From an uncultured Croceicoccus sp. (GTDB lineage Bacteria; Pseudomonadota; Alphaproteobacteria; Sphingomonadales; Sphingomonadaceae), in NCBI RefSeq assembly GCF_947496385.1, contig NZ_CANMCP010000001.1, positions 620,001 to 684,000 on the forward strand: DNA of 64,000 bases, in the 5' to 3' direction. Positions 18,261 through 27,193 of this stretch are shown piece by piece. How positions within the stretch are numbered: position 1 is the stretch's first letter; the number at the start of each line of letters is the position of its first letter. Position numbers and translations under genes: made by a program. The notes beneath the pieces were generated by a model. The model saw nothing but the letters and a program-made list of their open reading frames with translations. It was not told the DNA's origin and searched no databases.

Positions 18261-19108
18261 CAGAACGTGCCTCCGATGCGGCTCCACCGGGTCGCCTCGA
18301 ACCAGCTCACCGGGTTCCAGAGGTGCGAGGATCCATCGGTGCTGAACATCATGACATGCGCCTTCCCGATGAGGTGGTTCATCGGGATGTAGCCCAGACC
18401 GCCCTCCGGCGTTGCGGGAAAGCGGCTGTCCTGCGAATTGTCGCGGTTGTCACCCATGGCAAAGAAATGGCCCTCCGGCACGGTGAAGACCGGCGTATTG
18501 TCGGGCCAGCTCATGCCGAGATCAAGCACCTCGTAGCTTTTCCCGCCGGGCAATGTCTCGCGATAGCGGGGATAGCGGCAGTAATCGCCACCGTTCGGGC
18601 CGGTTTCGACGAAACTTTCGTCGCGGCAAGGGGAAGGGCGCCCGGCAAGATCGGCGGCATCGATCATGTTCTGCGTCACCGGAATGACGAAATCCTCGAT
18701 CCGCTCCTTCGGGACCGCCGTGCCGTTGAGGAACAATTGCCCCTCGCGCACCTGGATCTGGTCGCCGGGGAGGCCGATGACCCGCTTGATGAGGTCGAAA
18801 TCGGTCTTCGTCCCGCGAAAGATCGCGATGTCGCCGCGTTCGGGATCGCTCGCCAATATGCGGTCGGGGATGAGCGGAATGCTCCCCGGCAGGGAATAGC
18901 GGGTATAGCCATATGGCCATTTCGCCGCGAGCAGGTAATCGCCGATGAGCAGGCGCGGCTGCATCGATTCCGACGGAATGTTGAACGGCGAATAGATGAA
19001 GCTGCGAAAGACGAACACGATCACCGCAAGCTTGATCAGGAAAACGACGAAGCTGTCTTCCTTCTTTTCCTTCCCCTTGGCCTTATCGGGGGTCGCCGGA
19101 TCGTTCAT
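18260..19108 (-). CDS. lepB: Signal peptidase I
   Basis: 282-residue inner-membrane protease that removes signal peptides from Sec and Tat substrates. One membrane segment (about 20-38) precedes the catalytic Ser48 in PSESMQP; the general base is Lys108 in LIKRVIGLPGDQ. GHFFAMGDNRDNSQDSR is the conserved box E. The start MNDPATPDK was chosen at the first Met before the Lys-rich tail and membrane segment. It is the first gene of lepB-rnc-era and divergent from pgi. Confidence 0.96.
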   Translation of the reverse strand: MNDPATPDKAKGKEKKEDSFVVFLIKLAVIVFVFRSFIYSPFNIPSESMQPRLLIGDYLLAAKWPYGYTRYSLPGSIPLIPDRILASDPERGDIAIFRGTKTDFDLIKRVIGLPGDQIQVREGQLFLNGTAVPKERIEDFVIPVTQNMIDAADLAGRPSPCRDESFVETGPNGGDYCRYPRYRETLPGGKSYEVLDLGMSWPDNTPVFTVPEGHFFAMGDNRDNSQDSRFPATPEGGLGYIPMNHLIGKAHVMMFSTDGSSHLWNPVSWFEATRWSRIGGTF

Positions 19109-19252
19109 ACAGGTTTCGTCTGCTTGCTGCTGGTCAAGGCGGGCGGCATAGGGCAGGAACGCCGCCATGCAAAGCCAATTGCGGCGCGAGGGCGCTCGTA
19201 TCGCCCCGGCGCCATCAGGACCGCACCCGCAAGGAAAGGACACCGACCGAAA

Positions 19253-20797
19253 ATGACGCAGGACACTTCCAAGGCCGCCGAAATCTGGGACGCGCTGGCA
19301 AGCCATGACCGGCCCAGCTTGCAGACGCTGTTCGACAAGGACGCGAATCGGGTCGACCGGCTTTCGGAAACGCTCGCTCTGCCCGGCGGCGATATTCTCT
19401 TCGACTGGTCGAAAACGCATCTCGACGATGACACCATCGCCCGGTTCGAGCAGCTTTGCGATGCGATGGATTTCAACGCGGCGCGACAGCTCATGCTGAC
19501 CGGCGGCATCGCCAATCCGACCGAAGGGCGCGCCGCCGAGCATACGGCGCAACGCGGCATGGGCGCCGACGCCAGCGTGGAGGAGGCAGAGGCGCTGCAC
19601 GACCGGATGCGATTGCTGGTCGAGGCGATCCACGAGGGCGCACTCGGCGATATTCGCCATCTCATCCATATCGGCATCGGCGGCTCCGCGCTGGGTCCGG
19701 CGCTCGCGGTCGATGCGCTGGCGCGGCCGACGGCGGAGTTTCGCGCGCGGATCGACGTGCATGTCGTGTCGAACATCGACGGCAACGCGCTCGAAGCCGC
19801 GTTCGAGGCGTGCGACCCGGCCCACACCATGATCGCGGTCGCGTCCAAGACCTTCACCACGATCGAGACGATGACCAATGCGGCCAGCGCGGTGCAATGG
19901 CTCGAGGAATCGGGCGTGGCCGACGCGCATGGCCGCGTCGTCGCGCTCACCGCGAGCCCGGAAAAGGCGGTGGAATGGGGCATTGACGAAACGCGCGTGC
20001 TGCCCTTTTCCGAAAGCGTGGGCGGGCGTTATTCGCTGTGGTCGTCGATCGGTTTTCCGGTGGCGATGGCGCTCGGCTATGACGGGTTTGCCGCGATGCT
20101 GGCGGGTGCGGCGGCCATCGACACGCATTTCGCGAATGAAAGCGGAGCCGCGAACCTGCCGCTGCGCGCCGCGTTCGCCGATCTTCTCTACACGCAGGTG
20201 CGCGGGTGTCAGACGCGCGCCGTATTTGCCTATGACGAGCGGCTCGACCTGTTTCCGGATTATCTGCAACAACTGGAGATGGAATCGAACGGGAAATCGG
20301 TGACCGCAAACGGCGAACCGCTCGCGCGGCCCAGTGCGCCGATCACCTGGGGCGGGACCGGCACCGACGCGCAGCACGCGGTGTTTCAGCTGCTCCACCA
20401 AGGCACGTTCGAGGTTCCGGTCGATTTCATCGCGGCAAAGGAAGCGGGCCACGACCTCGACGAGGCGCACCACCGGATCCTGCTCACCAATTGTTTTGCG
20501 CAAGGGGCGGCGTTGATGGCCGGCGCGGATGCGGATGATGGCGCGCGCCGCTATCCCGGCAATCGTCCGTCGGCGACGATCCTGTGCGATGCGGTGTCGC
20601 CGGGAACGCTTGGCGCCCTTATTGCATTCCATGAGCATCGCACGTTCAGCGCAGCGGCGCTGCTGGGCATCAATCCGTTCGATCAGTTCGGCGTGGAGCT
20701 TGGCAAGCGCATCGCGAACGAGATAGAACGCGGCGAGGGGGGCAATTTCGATCCCTCGACCAAGGCGCTGCTGCGCGCCGCGGGATTGAGTGGGTAA
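19253..20797 (+). CDS. pgi: Glucose-6-phosphate isomerase
   Basis: 514-residue glycolytic and gluconeogenic enzyme interconverting glucose-6-phosphate and fructose-6-phosphate. Conserved motifs: HIGIGGSALGP, VASKTFTTIETMTNA, PFSESVGGRYSLWSSIG (PGI signature 1) and GVELGKRIANEIE with the active-site Lys. The start ATG 19253 follows a purine-rich AAGGAAAGGA at 19231-19240. The long open frame upstream in the same register runs antisense to lepB and is not part of the gene. Confidence 0.97.
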   Translation: MTQDTSKAAEIWDALASHDRPSLQTLFDKDANRVDRLSETLALPGGDILFDWSKTHLDDDTIARFEQLCDAMDFNAARQLMLTGGIANPTEGRAAEHTAQRGMGADASVEEAEALHDRMRLLVEAIHEGALGDIRHLIHIGIGGSALGPALAVDALARPTAEFRARIDVHVVSNIDGNALEAAFEACDPAHTMIAVASKTFTTIETMTNAASAVQWLEESGVADAHGRVVALTASPEKAVEWGIDETRVLPFSESVGGRYSLWSSIGFPVAMALGYDGFAAMLAGAAAIDTHFANESGAANLPLRAAFADLLYTQVRGCQTRAVFAYDERLDLFPDYLQQLEMESNGKSVTANGEPLARPSAPITWGGTGTDAQHAVFQLLHQGTFEVPVDFIAAKEAGHDLDEAHHRILLTNCFAQGAALMAGADADDGARRYPGNRPSATILCDAVSPGTLGALIAFHEHRTFSAAALLGINPFDQFGVELGKRIANEIERGEGGNFDPSTKALLRAAGLSG

Positions 20798-20898
20798 GCC
20801 GGTTTTTTCGCCAAATGTGTCAAAAAAGTGGCAAACCGCTTGCCTTGTGATTTGGTTCATGCCATGAAAGCACCATTCCAACCAGAAGGGGATTTATC

Positions 20899-21120
20899 AT
20901 GAAGAAGATCGTTACCGTTCTCGCCGCTGCTTCGTTCGCAACGCTCGCCGCTTGCGGCGCCGACAATGCTGCTGAAGAAGTTCAGGAGCAGAAGCTGGAA
21001 TCGCAGGAAGACGTGCTTGAAGAGCAGGCCGACCTCGCCGACGAGCAGGGCATGGAAATGCAGGAAGAGCAGCTCGACGAGCAGGCCGATGCCATGGGCG
21101 AAGCTGCCGACGAGATCTGA
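20899..21120 (+). CDS. Small acidic lipoprotein of unknown function
   Basis: 73-residue predicted lipoprotein: Lys-Lys start, hydrophobic core, and lipobox LAAC with Cys19. The mature part is almost entirely Glu, Gln, Asp and Ala, with repeated EEQAD/DEQ units, and is likely helical and strongly negative. GAAGGGGA precedes the ATG as a strong ribosome-binding site, and a strong terminator follows at 21175-21208, so it looks like a monocistronic, well-expressed gene. I recognise no family. It could be an envelope-anchored acidic protein similar in style to Lpp, but that is speculation. Confidence 0.75.
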   Translation: MKKIVTVLAAASFATLAACGADNAAEEVQEQKLESQEDVLEEQADLADEQGMEMQEEQLDEQADAMGEAADEI

Positions 21121-21174
21121 TCTCGCTTATTCCGGCGCATGGCGGCATTGCCCGCCATCCCGGATGGTGAACGA

Positions 21175-21208
21175 GGCCGGTGGATCATCGCGATCCGCCG
21201 GCCTTTTT
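21175..21208 (+). terminator. Strong intrinsic terminator
   Basis: A 12-bp stem (arms 21175-21186 and 21192-21203, one G-T pair) with a 5-base loop is followed by TTTTT at 21204-21208. It ends the small lipoprotein transcript before gor. Confidence 0.9.
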
Positions 21209-21309
21209 CGTGCGCGTGATCCTGACCCCAGCGAGACATTGCGCGGATTGGGGTTGGAAAAACGCCGCCGGCCTCGCCATATCGGGCGCACAAGCAAACA
21301 GGAGCCAAC

Positions 21310-22656
21310 ATGTCCGAATTCGACTACGATCTTTTTACCATCGGTGCCGGTTCGGGCGGGGTGCGCGCCAGCCGCGTGGCCGCCTCCCATGGCGCGAAGG
21401 TCGCCGTGGCGGAGGAATTTCGCGTCGGCGGCACCTGTGTCATCCGCGGCTGCGTGCCGAAGAAAATGCTCGTCTACGGCGCCCATTTCGCCGAGGATCT
21501 GGAAGATGCACAGCAATTCGGCTGGGAAATGGGCGAGTGCCATTTCAACTGGAAAAAGCTGCGCGACAATGTGCTCGCCGATGTCGACCGGCTCAACGGG
21601 CTGTATCGTCAGACGCTCGAAAACCACGAGGTCGAGATCATCAATGAGCGCGCGGTTCTGACCGGGCCGCATGAAATCACGCTTTCGTCGGGGCGAACGG
21701 TCACGGCCAAGCACATCCTCATCGCGGTCGGCGCGCACCCCCACGTGCCGCAATGTCCGGGCCATGAGCTGGGCATCACCAGCAATGAGGCATTCCATCT
21801 CGACGCCATTCCGAAACGGATGCTGATCGCCGGGGCGGGCTATATTGCGAACGAATTTGCCGGAATCTTCCATCAGTTCGGATCGAAGGTTACGCTCATC
21901 AACCGCTCCGACCAGCTTTTGCGCGGATATGACGAAAGCCTGCGCGACCGGCTGCTTCAGATTTCGTTGATGAAGGGGATCGAGTTCCGCTTCAACGCCG
22001 ATTTCCGCGGGATCGAAAAGAACGACGATGGCAGCCTGCGCGTGTCGATGACGAACCACGACGATATCGACGTCGATTGCGTGCTGTTCGCGACGGGCCG
22101 GCTTCCCAATACGAAGGGGCTGGGCCTGGAGGCTGCAGGCGTCGAGATCGACGCGCGCGGCGCGGTGCAGGTCGACCGTTTTTCCAAGACGAATGTCGAC
22201 CATATCTATGCCGTGGGCGACGTGACCGACCGGGTGCAACTGACGCCGGTGGCCATTCGCGAGGGGCAGGCCTTTGCCGACACGGTGTTCGGGAACAAGC
22301 CCACCTCGGTCAGCTACGACTGTATCCCGAGCGCGGTGTTCAGCCATCCCCCGCTCGCCAGCGTGGGCATGACCGAAGGGGAGGCCCGCGACAAGCTTGG
22401 CACGATCAAGGTCTATCAATCCGATTTCCGTCCGATGAAGAACGTCGTGGCGGGGCGGAACGAGCGTGGCCTCTACAAGATGATCTGCGAGGGCGACAAC
22501 GAACGGGTCGTCGGGCTGCACATGATCGGGCCGGACGCGGCCGAGATCATGCAGGGCGCGGCCGTCGCGGTGAAAGCCGGCCTGACGAAGGCGGATTTCG
22601 ATGCGACCGTCGCGATCCATCCGACCATGGCCGAAGAACTCGTGCTGATGAAGTAG
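21310..22656 (+). CDS. gor: Glutathione-disulfide reductase
   Basis: 448-residue FAD- and NADPH-dependent oxidoreductase that regenerates reduced glutathione. The FAD motif is FTIGAGSGGVRASR, the redox-active pair is Cys43/Cys48 in GGTCVIRGCVPKK, the second nucleotide motif is GAGYIANEFAGIF, and the C-terminal dimer interface holds the base HPTMAEE. The start ATG 21310 has AGGAG at 21300-21304. The GxGYIA(N)EFA form and length fit glutathione reductase rather than lipoamide dehydrogenase or mercuric reductase. Confidence 0.95.
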   Translation: MSEFDYDLFTIGAGSGGVRASRVAASHGAKVAVAEEFRVGGTCVIRGCVPKKMLVYGAHFAEDLEDAQQFGWEMGECHFNWKKLRDNVLADVDRLNGLYRQTLENHEVEIINERAVLTGPHEITLSSGRTVTAKHILIAVGAHPHVPQCPGHELGITSNEAFHLDAIPKRMLIAGAGYIANEFAGIFHQFGSKVTLINRSDQLLRGYDESLRDRLLQISLMKGIEFRFNADFRGIEKNDDGSLRVSMTNHDDIDVDCVLFATGRLPNTKGLGLEAAGVEIDARGAVQVDRFSKTNVDHIYAVGDVTDRVQLTPVAIREGQAFADTVFGNKPTSVSYDCIPSAVFSHPPLASVGMTEGEARDKLGTIKVYQSDFRPMKNVVAGRNERGLYKMICEGDNERVVGLHMIGPDAAEIMQGAAVAVKAGLTKADFDATVAIHPTMAEELVLMK

Positions 22657-22830
22657 GCTTTGGCGCAAGCCAGCCTCGCGACAAAGCGGGCCGGCGATGC
22701 GACGGCGGCGCAAATCGGATGCGCGAGGCCATGATCCATACAGGGCCCATACATCTTTGCCGCCATGCAGCATCGCGCGTGTGGATTCGTGTGCGTCTGC
22801 GGGAAGTTGCTTAAATAACACACAAAATTT

Positions 22831-22848
22831 CGGTTCCGCAGGGAACCG
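22831..22848 (+). other. Stem-loop in the leader of the outer-membrane protein gene
   Basis: CGGTTCC (22831-22837) and GGAACCG (22842-22848) form a perfect 7-bp stem with a 4-base loop, about 70 bases before the start of the next gene and within the 262-base gap after gor. There is no T-run, so it is not a clear terminator. It may be an mRNA leader structure. The rest of the gap shows AT-rich patches (around 22811-22830 and 22888-22918) but no promoter that I can assign. Confidence 0.4.
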
Positions 22849-22918
22849 GAACGTCGCCGTCAGTGCCCGGTTGTGCGGCCGGGGAACTGATAAAAACGAA
22901 CACTAGGAATATAGATTT

Positions 22919-23518
22919 ATGAATACCAAGACCGCACTTCTTCTCGCCGCTGGCGCCGCGCTGTTCCCGGCGCATGCCTTCGCGCAGGAAGCACCCGACG
23001 GTACCGACGCATTCGGTTTCGAACCCTATGTGGCGGTCGGCGGCGGCTATCACGATTTCGACCGCTCCGGTAATCCCGGCACGATCGCGTTCGAGGATTC
23101 GACCGAGGGCGCCGTTGTCACCGGCACGGTCGGCGCGAATGTCCCGCTCGGCGCGTTTTTCGTCGGCGCCGAAGGTTTCGGCTCCTACGGATTTTCCGAC
23201 ATTGACTGGGAATATGGCGCCGCGGGCCGCTTTGGCGTGCGTGTCGGCGAATCCGGCATGTTCTTCGGCCGGGTCGGTTACATGTGGCTCGAAGGTGAGA
23301 ACAACTATGCCGAGGACGATTTCCTCGACACCGACGGCGGGCCGAGCAGCCGTGACCGCGATGGCATGATCTACGGCATCGGTGCCGAGGTCGGCACGAA
23401 GGACATCGGCCTTGGCGGCGTCACCGGCGAAAGCGGCGTGCGCCTGCGCGTGGGCGTCGACACGTTCAAGGATTTCGAATCCTTCCGCCCGAACGCGGCG
23501 GTGGTGTTCCAGTTCTGA
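22919..23518 (+). CDS. Outer-membrane beta-barrel protein
   Basis: 199 residues with a clear Sec signal peptide ending AHAFA (cleavage after about residue 22). The mature part has alternating aromatic/hydrophobic strands (PYVAVGGGYHDF, FVGAEGFGSYGF, GMFFGRVGYMW) and ends in Val-Phe-Gln-Phe, the C-terminal Phe expected for BAM-dependent assembly. Eight strands are likely, as in OmpA-like or opacity-type small porins. The role is unknown. AGGA at 22905-22908 supports the start, and a terminator follows at 23544. Confidence 0.83.
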   Translation: MNTKTALLLAAGAALFPAHAFAQEAPDGTDAFGFEPYVAVGGGYHDFDRSGNPGTIAFEDSTEGAVVTGTVGANVPLGAFFVGAEGFGSYGFSDIDWEYGAAGRFGVRVGESGMFFGRVGYMWLEGENNYAEDDFLDTDGGPSSRDRDGMIYGIGAEVGTKDIGLGGVTGESGVRLRVGVDTFKDFESFRPNAAVVFQF

Positions 23519-23543
23519 TCCTGTCGCCTCTGCGATAGAAACG

Positions 23544-23577
23544 CGGCCCGCTCCCCACCCCGGGGGCGGGCCGTTTT
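23544..23577 (+). terminator. Intrinsic terminator after the outer-membrane protein gene
   Basis: CGGCCCGC (23544-23551) pairs with GCGGGCCG (23666 minus 100, i.e. 23566-23573), extended by CCCC/GGGG with one bulge, and is followed by TTTT at 23574-23577. It lies between two convergent genes. Confidence 0.85.
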
Positions 23578-23596
23578 CGTTCATGCCCGCGCCCCA

Positions 23597-25006
23597 TCAC
23601 GCAATGCGGTAGGGCACGACCCCGCGCTCGTCACGATCGACGACGATGGCCCGGTCGCCGGGCGGAAAGGCGCGCTGATCGCAATTGTCGCGCGGACAGA
23701 TCCGGCAGGATATGCCGATGGGCGTCGCCGCATGGTGGGCATTGGTGTCGAGCCCGTCGGCATAGATGAATTCGCCCGCGTGCCCCGCCTCGCAGCCCAG
23801 CGCCACGGCGTAGCGGCGCGGCTGCCGCGCAAAGCTGCCCGAGGGTTTCACCAGCCCCTTCGCCATGGAGACATAGCGGACCCCGTCGGGCGTTTCGGCC
23901 AGCTGCGTCAGGATGCGGTCGGGTATCGCGACCGCCTCGTGCACGATCCACAGCGGGCACGCCCCGCCAAATCGCGCGAATTGCAACGGCGTCGCGGAAT
24001 GGCGCTTGGTGATGTTGCCCGCCATGTCGACGCGGCAGAAAAAGAACGGAATGCCTCGCATCTCCGGCCGCTGCAACGTGGAAAGCCGGTGGCAGGCCTG
24101 TTCGAAACTGACGCCGAAAATCTGGCGCAGACGGTCTATGTCGTGGCGCTGTTCGCGCGCCGCCTCGCGGAAAATGGCGTAGGGCATCATGATCGCGCCC
24201 GCCGTGTAGTTCGCCAGCCCGACCGACAACAATTGCCGCGCGGCGGGGGAGCTCAGCCCGGAAGCATCGACCACGCCGGCGATTTCGTTCGAAAGGGCGA
24301 GGGCCGCGATCTGATGCGCGAGTTGAAAGCGGCGCGTTTCCGGCGGTTGCGCACGGTCGAGCGTGAGCGCGCGGGTATCCGCCTCGAACTGGCGCAGGAC
24401 GGTGCCGCCCCCTTCGGCGAGGGTGATGTTCAATGTCGCGCGTGCGAAACGGGCAAGCCCCGAAAACGGCGGCGAGGGCGCCCCCTCCGACATGTCCTGC
24501 GCCAATGTTTCGGCCGCGCGGTCGAGCGTATCGACGTAATTGCCGGCGTTGTGGAACCAGTCGCGCACCTCCTCCCACGGGAGGCGGGTGCCGGCGGTGC
24601 CGTCGCTGGACAATGCCTCGTCGAGCATGAGCAGCCGTTCGCCGGCATCGCGATAGGCAGCATGAAGCTGAATGAAGCGTTCGGCGAGATGCGGTTGCTG
24701 CCGCACCGCGCGCAAGGTCTGCGCATCGTCGAACGGTTCGGCAAAGATCGGATCGGCCGCCGCCCGGCGCAATGCCTCGGCTCGTGCGTCGGAACTGTCG
24801 CTGCCGAAATCGTCGAGCGATACGCCGAACCGGCGCGACAATGCCGCGATGAGCGGGGCGGTGAGCGGGCGGTGATCATGCTCGATCTGGCTGAGATAGC
24901 TGACCGAGATGCCGAGATCGCGGGCCATGTCCGCCTGCCGCAGACCGCGCATGTCGCGAAGGGCGCGAAGGGTCTTTCCCGCAAAGATGCGCTGTTGTCT
25001 CGGCAT
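23597..25006 (-). CDS. pccR: PccR/ScfR-type short-chain fatty acyl-CoA regulator
   Basis: 469-residue XRE-family regulator. An N-terminal helix-turn-helix (about residues 9-62; RQADMARDLGISVSYLSQIE) is followed by an IrrE/ImmA-like middle domain (PETRRFQLAHQIAALAL). The C-terminal DUF2083-type domain ends with a Cys signature, SCRICPRDNCDQRAFPPG. Such ScfR proteins sense acyl-CoA esters; PccR of Rhodobacter sphaeroides controls propionyl-CoA carboxylase. Here the gene is divergent from pccB, with a paired TTTGCAAA site between them, which strongly supports that role. ATG at 25006 was chosen; upstream codons in the frame cover the operator region and are unlikely to be coding. Confidence 0.9.
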   Translation of the reverse strand: MPRQQRIFAGKTLRALRDMRGLRQADMARDLGISVSYLSQIEHDHRPLTAPLIAALSRRFGVSLDDFGSDSSDARAEALRRAAADPIFAEPFDDAQTLRAVRQQPHLAERFIQLHAAYRDAGERLLMLDEALSSDGTAGTRLPWEEVRDWFHNAGNYVDTLDRAAETLAQDMSEGAPSPPFSGLARFARATLNITLAEGGGTVLRQFEADTRALTLDRAQPPETRRFQLAHQIAALALSNEIAGVVDASGLSSPAARQLLSVGLANYTAGAIMMPYAIFREAAREQRHDIDRLRQIFGVSFEQACHRLSTLQRPEMRGIPFFFCRVDMAGNITKRHSATPLQFARFGGACPLWIVHEAVAIPDRILTQLAETPDGVRYVSMAKGLVKPSGSFARQPRRYAVALGCEAGHAGEFIYADGLDTNAHHAATPIGISCRICPRDNCDQRAFPPGDRAIVVDRDERGVVPYRIA

Positions 25007-25032
25007 GGGTCCGGCGTAGCGCATCGCCGCGG

Positions 25033-25064
25033 TTTTGCAAAACCCACCGCGCCGATTTTGCAAA
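25033..25064. promoter_or_regulatory. Paired TTTGCAAA operator between pccR and pccB
   Basis: Two copies of the palindrome TTTGCAAA lie at 25034-25041 (within TTTTGCAAAA) and 25057-25064 (within ATTTTGCAAATT). Their centres are 23 bp apart, about two helical turns. The site is in the 134-base divergent gap, 27 bases from the regulator start and 76 bases from the pccB start. TTTGCAAA-type boxes are associated with ScfR regulators (PccR, RamB). An AT-rich paired palindrome in such GC-rich DNA is unlikely to be chance. Binding was not tested. Confidence 0.75.
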
Positions 25065-25140
25065 TTCGCATTGGACATCGGCGGCGGCCCTGCGCCATAC
25101 ATCGCGCAACAATACGTCTGTAGTTTGAACGGAGAGCTGG

Positions 25141-26667
25141 ATGTCCGCGAACATCGCCGAAACCGAACGCCGCCGCGAGGCCGCCCGCATGGGTGGCGGA
25201 CAGAAGCGCATCGATGCGCAACACGCCAAGGGCAAGCTGACCGCGCGCGAACGGCTCGAGATTCTCCTCGACGAGGGGAGCTTCGAAGAGCTCGACACCT
25301 ATGTCGAGCACAATTGCGTCGATTTCGGCATGGACGAAAACCACATCCCCGGCGACGGCGTCGTCACCGGCAGCGGCACGATCAATGGCCGCCTCGTTTA
25401 CGTGTTCAGCCAGGATTTCACCGTGTTCGGCGGCTCGCTGTCCGAACGTCACGCGGAAAAGATCTGCAAGGTGATGGACACGGCGATGAAGCTGGGGGCG
25501 CCGGTCATCGGCCTCAACGACAGCGGCGGTGCGCGTATTCAGGAAGGCGTCGCATCGCTGGGCGGCTATGCCGAGGTGTTTCAGCGCAACGTGCTCGCAT
25601 CGGGCGTGATCCCGCAATTGTCGCTCATCATGGGGCCATGCGCGGGCGGGGCGGTGTATTCGCCGGCGATGACCGACTTCATCTTCATGGTGGAGGACAG
25701 CAGCTACATGTTCGTGACCGGGCCCGACGTGGTCAAGACGGTCACGAACGAGGTCGTGACGCAGGAGGAACTCGGCGGGGCGAGCACGCACACGACCAAG
25801 ACCAGCGTCGCCGATCTCGCGTGCGAGAACGACATCGTCGCGCTTTTGCAGGCGCGCGATTTCTTTGATTTCCTGCCCCTGTCCAACAGGGACGAGGTGC
25901 CGGAGAGGCCCACCAACGATCCGTGGGACCGGCTTGAGGAGAGCCTCGACACGATCATCCCCGACAATGCGAACCAGCCTTACGACATGCACGAGGTCAT
26001 TCGCAAAACGGTGGACGAGGGCGATTTCTTCGAGGTGCAACCCAGGCATGCCGGCAATATCATCTGCGGCTTTGGGCGGGTCGAGGGGCGCAGCGTCGGC
26101 ATCGTCGCGAACCAGCCCATGGTGCTGGCCGGTGTGCTCGACATCAATTCGGCGAAGAAGGCGGCGCGTTTCGTGCGCTTCTGCGACGCGTTCAACATTC
26201 CCATCGTCACCTTCGTCGACGTGCCCGGCTTCCTCCCCGGCACGGCGCAGGAGCATAACGGCATCATCAAGCACGGGGCCAAGCTGCTCTTTGCCTACGC
26301 CGAGGCGACGGTGCCCAAGATCACCATCATCACGCGCAAGGCATATGGCGGCGCGTATGACGTCATGGCGTCCAAGCATTTGCGCGGCGATCTCAACTAT
26401 GCCTGGCCGACCGCGGAAATCGCGGTGATGGGCGCGAAGGGCGCGGTGGAGATCATCTTCCGCAATCTCGACGAAGAGGGCATCGCGCAAAAGACGAAGG
26501 AATACGAGGATCGCTTCGCCAATCCCTTCGTCGCGGCGTCGAAAGGCTTCATCGACGAGGTCATCATGCCGCATTCCACCCGTCGCCGCGTGGCACTCGG
26601 CCTGCGCAAGCTGCGGAACAAGGAACTCGCCAACCCGTGGAAGAAACATGACAATATTCCGTTGTAA
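25141..26667 (+). CDS. pccB: Propionyl-CoA carboxylase beta chain (carboxyltransferase)
   Basis: 508-residue biotin-dependent carboxyltransferase that moves carboxyl from carboxybiotin to propionyl-CoA, giving methylmalonyl-CoA. The crotonase-like N and C halves are seen: [14 protein letters not shown] and [12 protein letters not shown] in the first, and [18 protein letters not shown] and [17 protein letters not shown] in the second. The length is typical. GGAGAG at 25131-25136 precedes the start. The alpha chain is encoded at 31586 in the same cluster, so the two probably form one enzyme. Confidence 0.95.
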   Translation: MSANIAETERRREAARMGGGQKRIDAQHAKGKLTARERLEILLDEGSFEELDTYVEHNCVDFGMDENHIPGDGVVTGSGTINGRLVYVFSQDFTVFGGSLSERHAEKICKVMDTAMKLGAPVIGLNDSGGARIQEGVASLGGYAEVFQRNVLASGVIPQLSLIMGPCAGGAVYSPAMTDFIFMVEDSSYMFVTGPDVVKTVTNEVVTQEELGGASTHTTKTSVADLACENDIVALLQARDFFDFLPLSNRDEVPERPTNDPWDRLEESLDTIIPDNANQPYDMHEVIRKTVDEGDFFEVQPRHAGNIICGFGRVEGRSVGIVANQPMVLAGVLDINSAKKAARFVRFCDAFNIPIVTFVDVPGFLPGTAQEHNGIIKHGAKLLFAYAEATVPKITIITRKAYGGAYDVMASKHLRGDLNYAWPTAEIAVMGAKGAVEIIFRNLDEEGIAQKTKEYEDRFANPFVAASKGFIDEVIMPHSTRRRVALGLRKLRNKELANPWKKHDNIPL

Positions 26668-26676
26668 GGTGGCGTC

Positions 26677-26757
26677 ATGACCCGGCTTGCCAAATTCGGT
26701 CTCGTCTTCATCGCGATCATCGTGGTGATCAGCATTCTTTTCGGGGTTCTTTCATGA
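26677..26757 (+). CDS. 26-residue single-pass membrane microprotein
   Basis: A short open frame starting MTRLAKFGLVFIAIIV and ending FGVLS: two basic residues, then about 19 consecutive non-polar residues, so a single membrane helix with the N-terminus likely inside. It begins 9 bases after pccB, and its stop overlaps the start of mce (ATGA), which suggests translation within the operon. GTAAGGTGG before the ATG is a plausible ribosome-binding site. No family is recognised. The main alternative is a chance frame in a short gap. Confidence 0.55.
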   Translation: MTRLAKFGLVFIAIIVVISILFGVLS

Positions 26758-27191
26758 AGCTTGGACGCATGAACCATGTCGGCGTCGCCGTGCCGGACAT
26801 CGACGCGGCCATCGCGCATTACCGCGACACGATGGGCGCGCGGCAAGTGACGGAACCGTTCGACCTGCCCGAACAGGGCGTGCGCGTGTGTTTCGTCCAT
26901 ACGCCCGGTCATGACGAGACCGAAGGGACGCAGGTCGAATTGCTCTCACCGCTCGACGACACGTCGCCGGTCGCCGGCTTCATGGCGAAGAACCCGGCCG
27001 GCGGACAGCATCACATCTGTTACGAGGTGCCCGACATTGCCGAAGCGCGCGCCGAATTCGAAGCGATGGGCAAGCGTATCCTCGGCCCCACGCGCACAGG
27101 CGCGCATGGTACGCCGATCTTCTTCCTTCATCCCAAGGACATGCTCGGCCAGCTGACCGAGATCATGGAAACGCCGAAGCAGGCGCATTGA
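26754..27191 (+). CDS. mce: Methylmalonyl-CoA epimerase
   Basis: 145-residue VOC-fold enzyme that interconverts (S)- and (R)-methylmalonyl-CoA, linking the carboxylase to the mutase. NHVGVAVPDIDAAIAHYRD carries the first metal His, QVELLSPL and GGQHHICYEVPDI the middle ligands, and LTEIME the C-terminal Glu. The length is usual for the family. It is followed directly by a crotonase gene and preceded by the microprotein with a 4-base overlap. Confidence 0.94.
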   Translation: MKLGRMNHVGVAVPDIDAAIAHYRDTMGARQVTEPFDLPEQGVRVCFVHTPGHDETEGTQVELLSPLDDTSPVAGFMAKNPAGGQHHICYEVPDIAEARAEFEAMGKRILGPTRTGAHGTPIFFLHPKDMLGQLTEIMETPKQAH

Positions 27192-27193
27192 CG

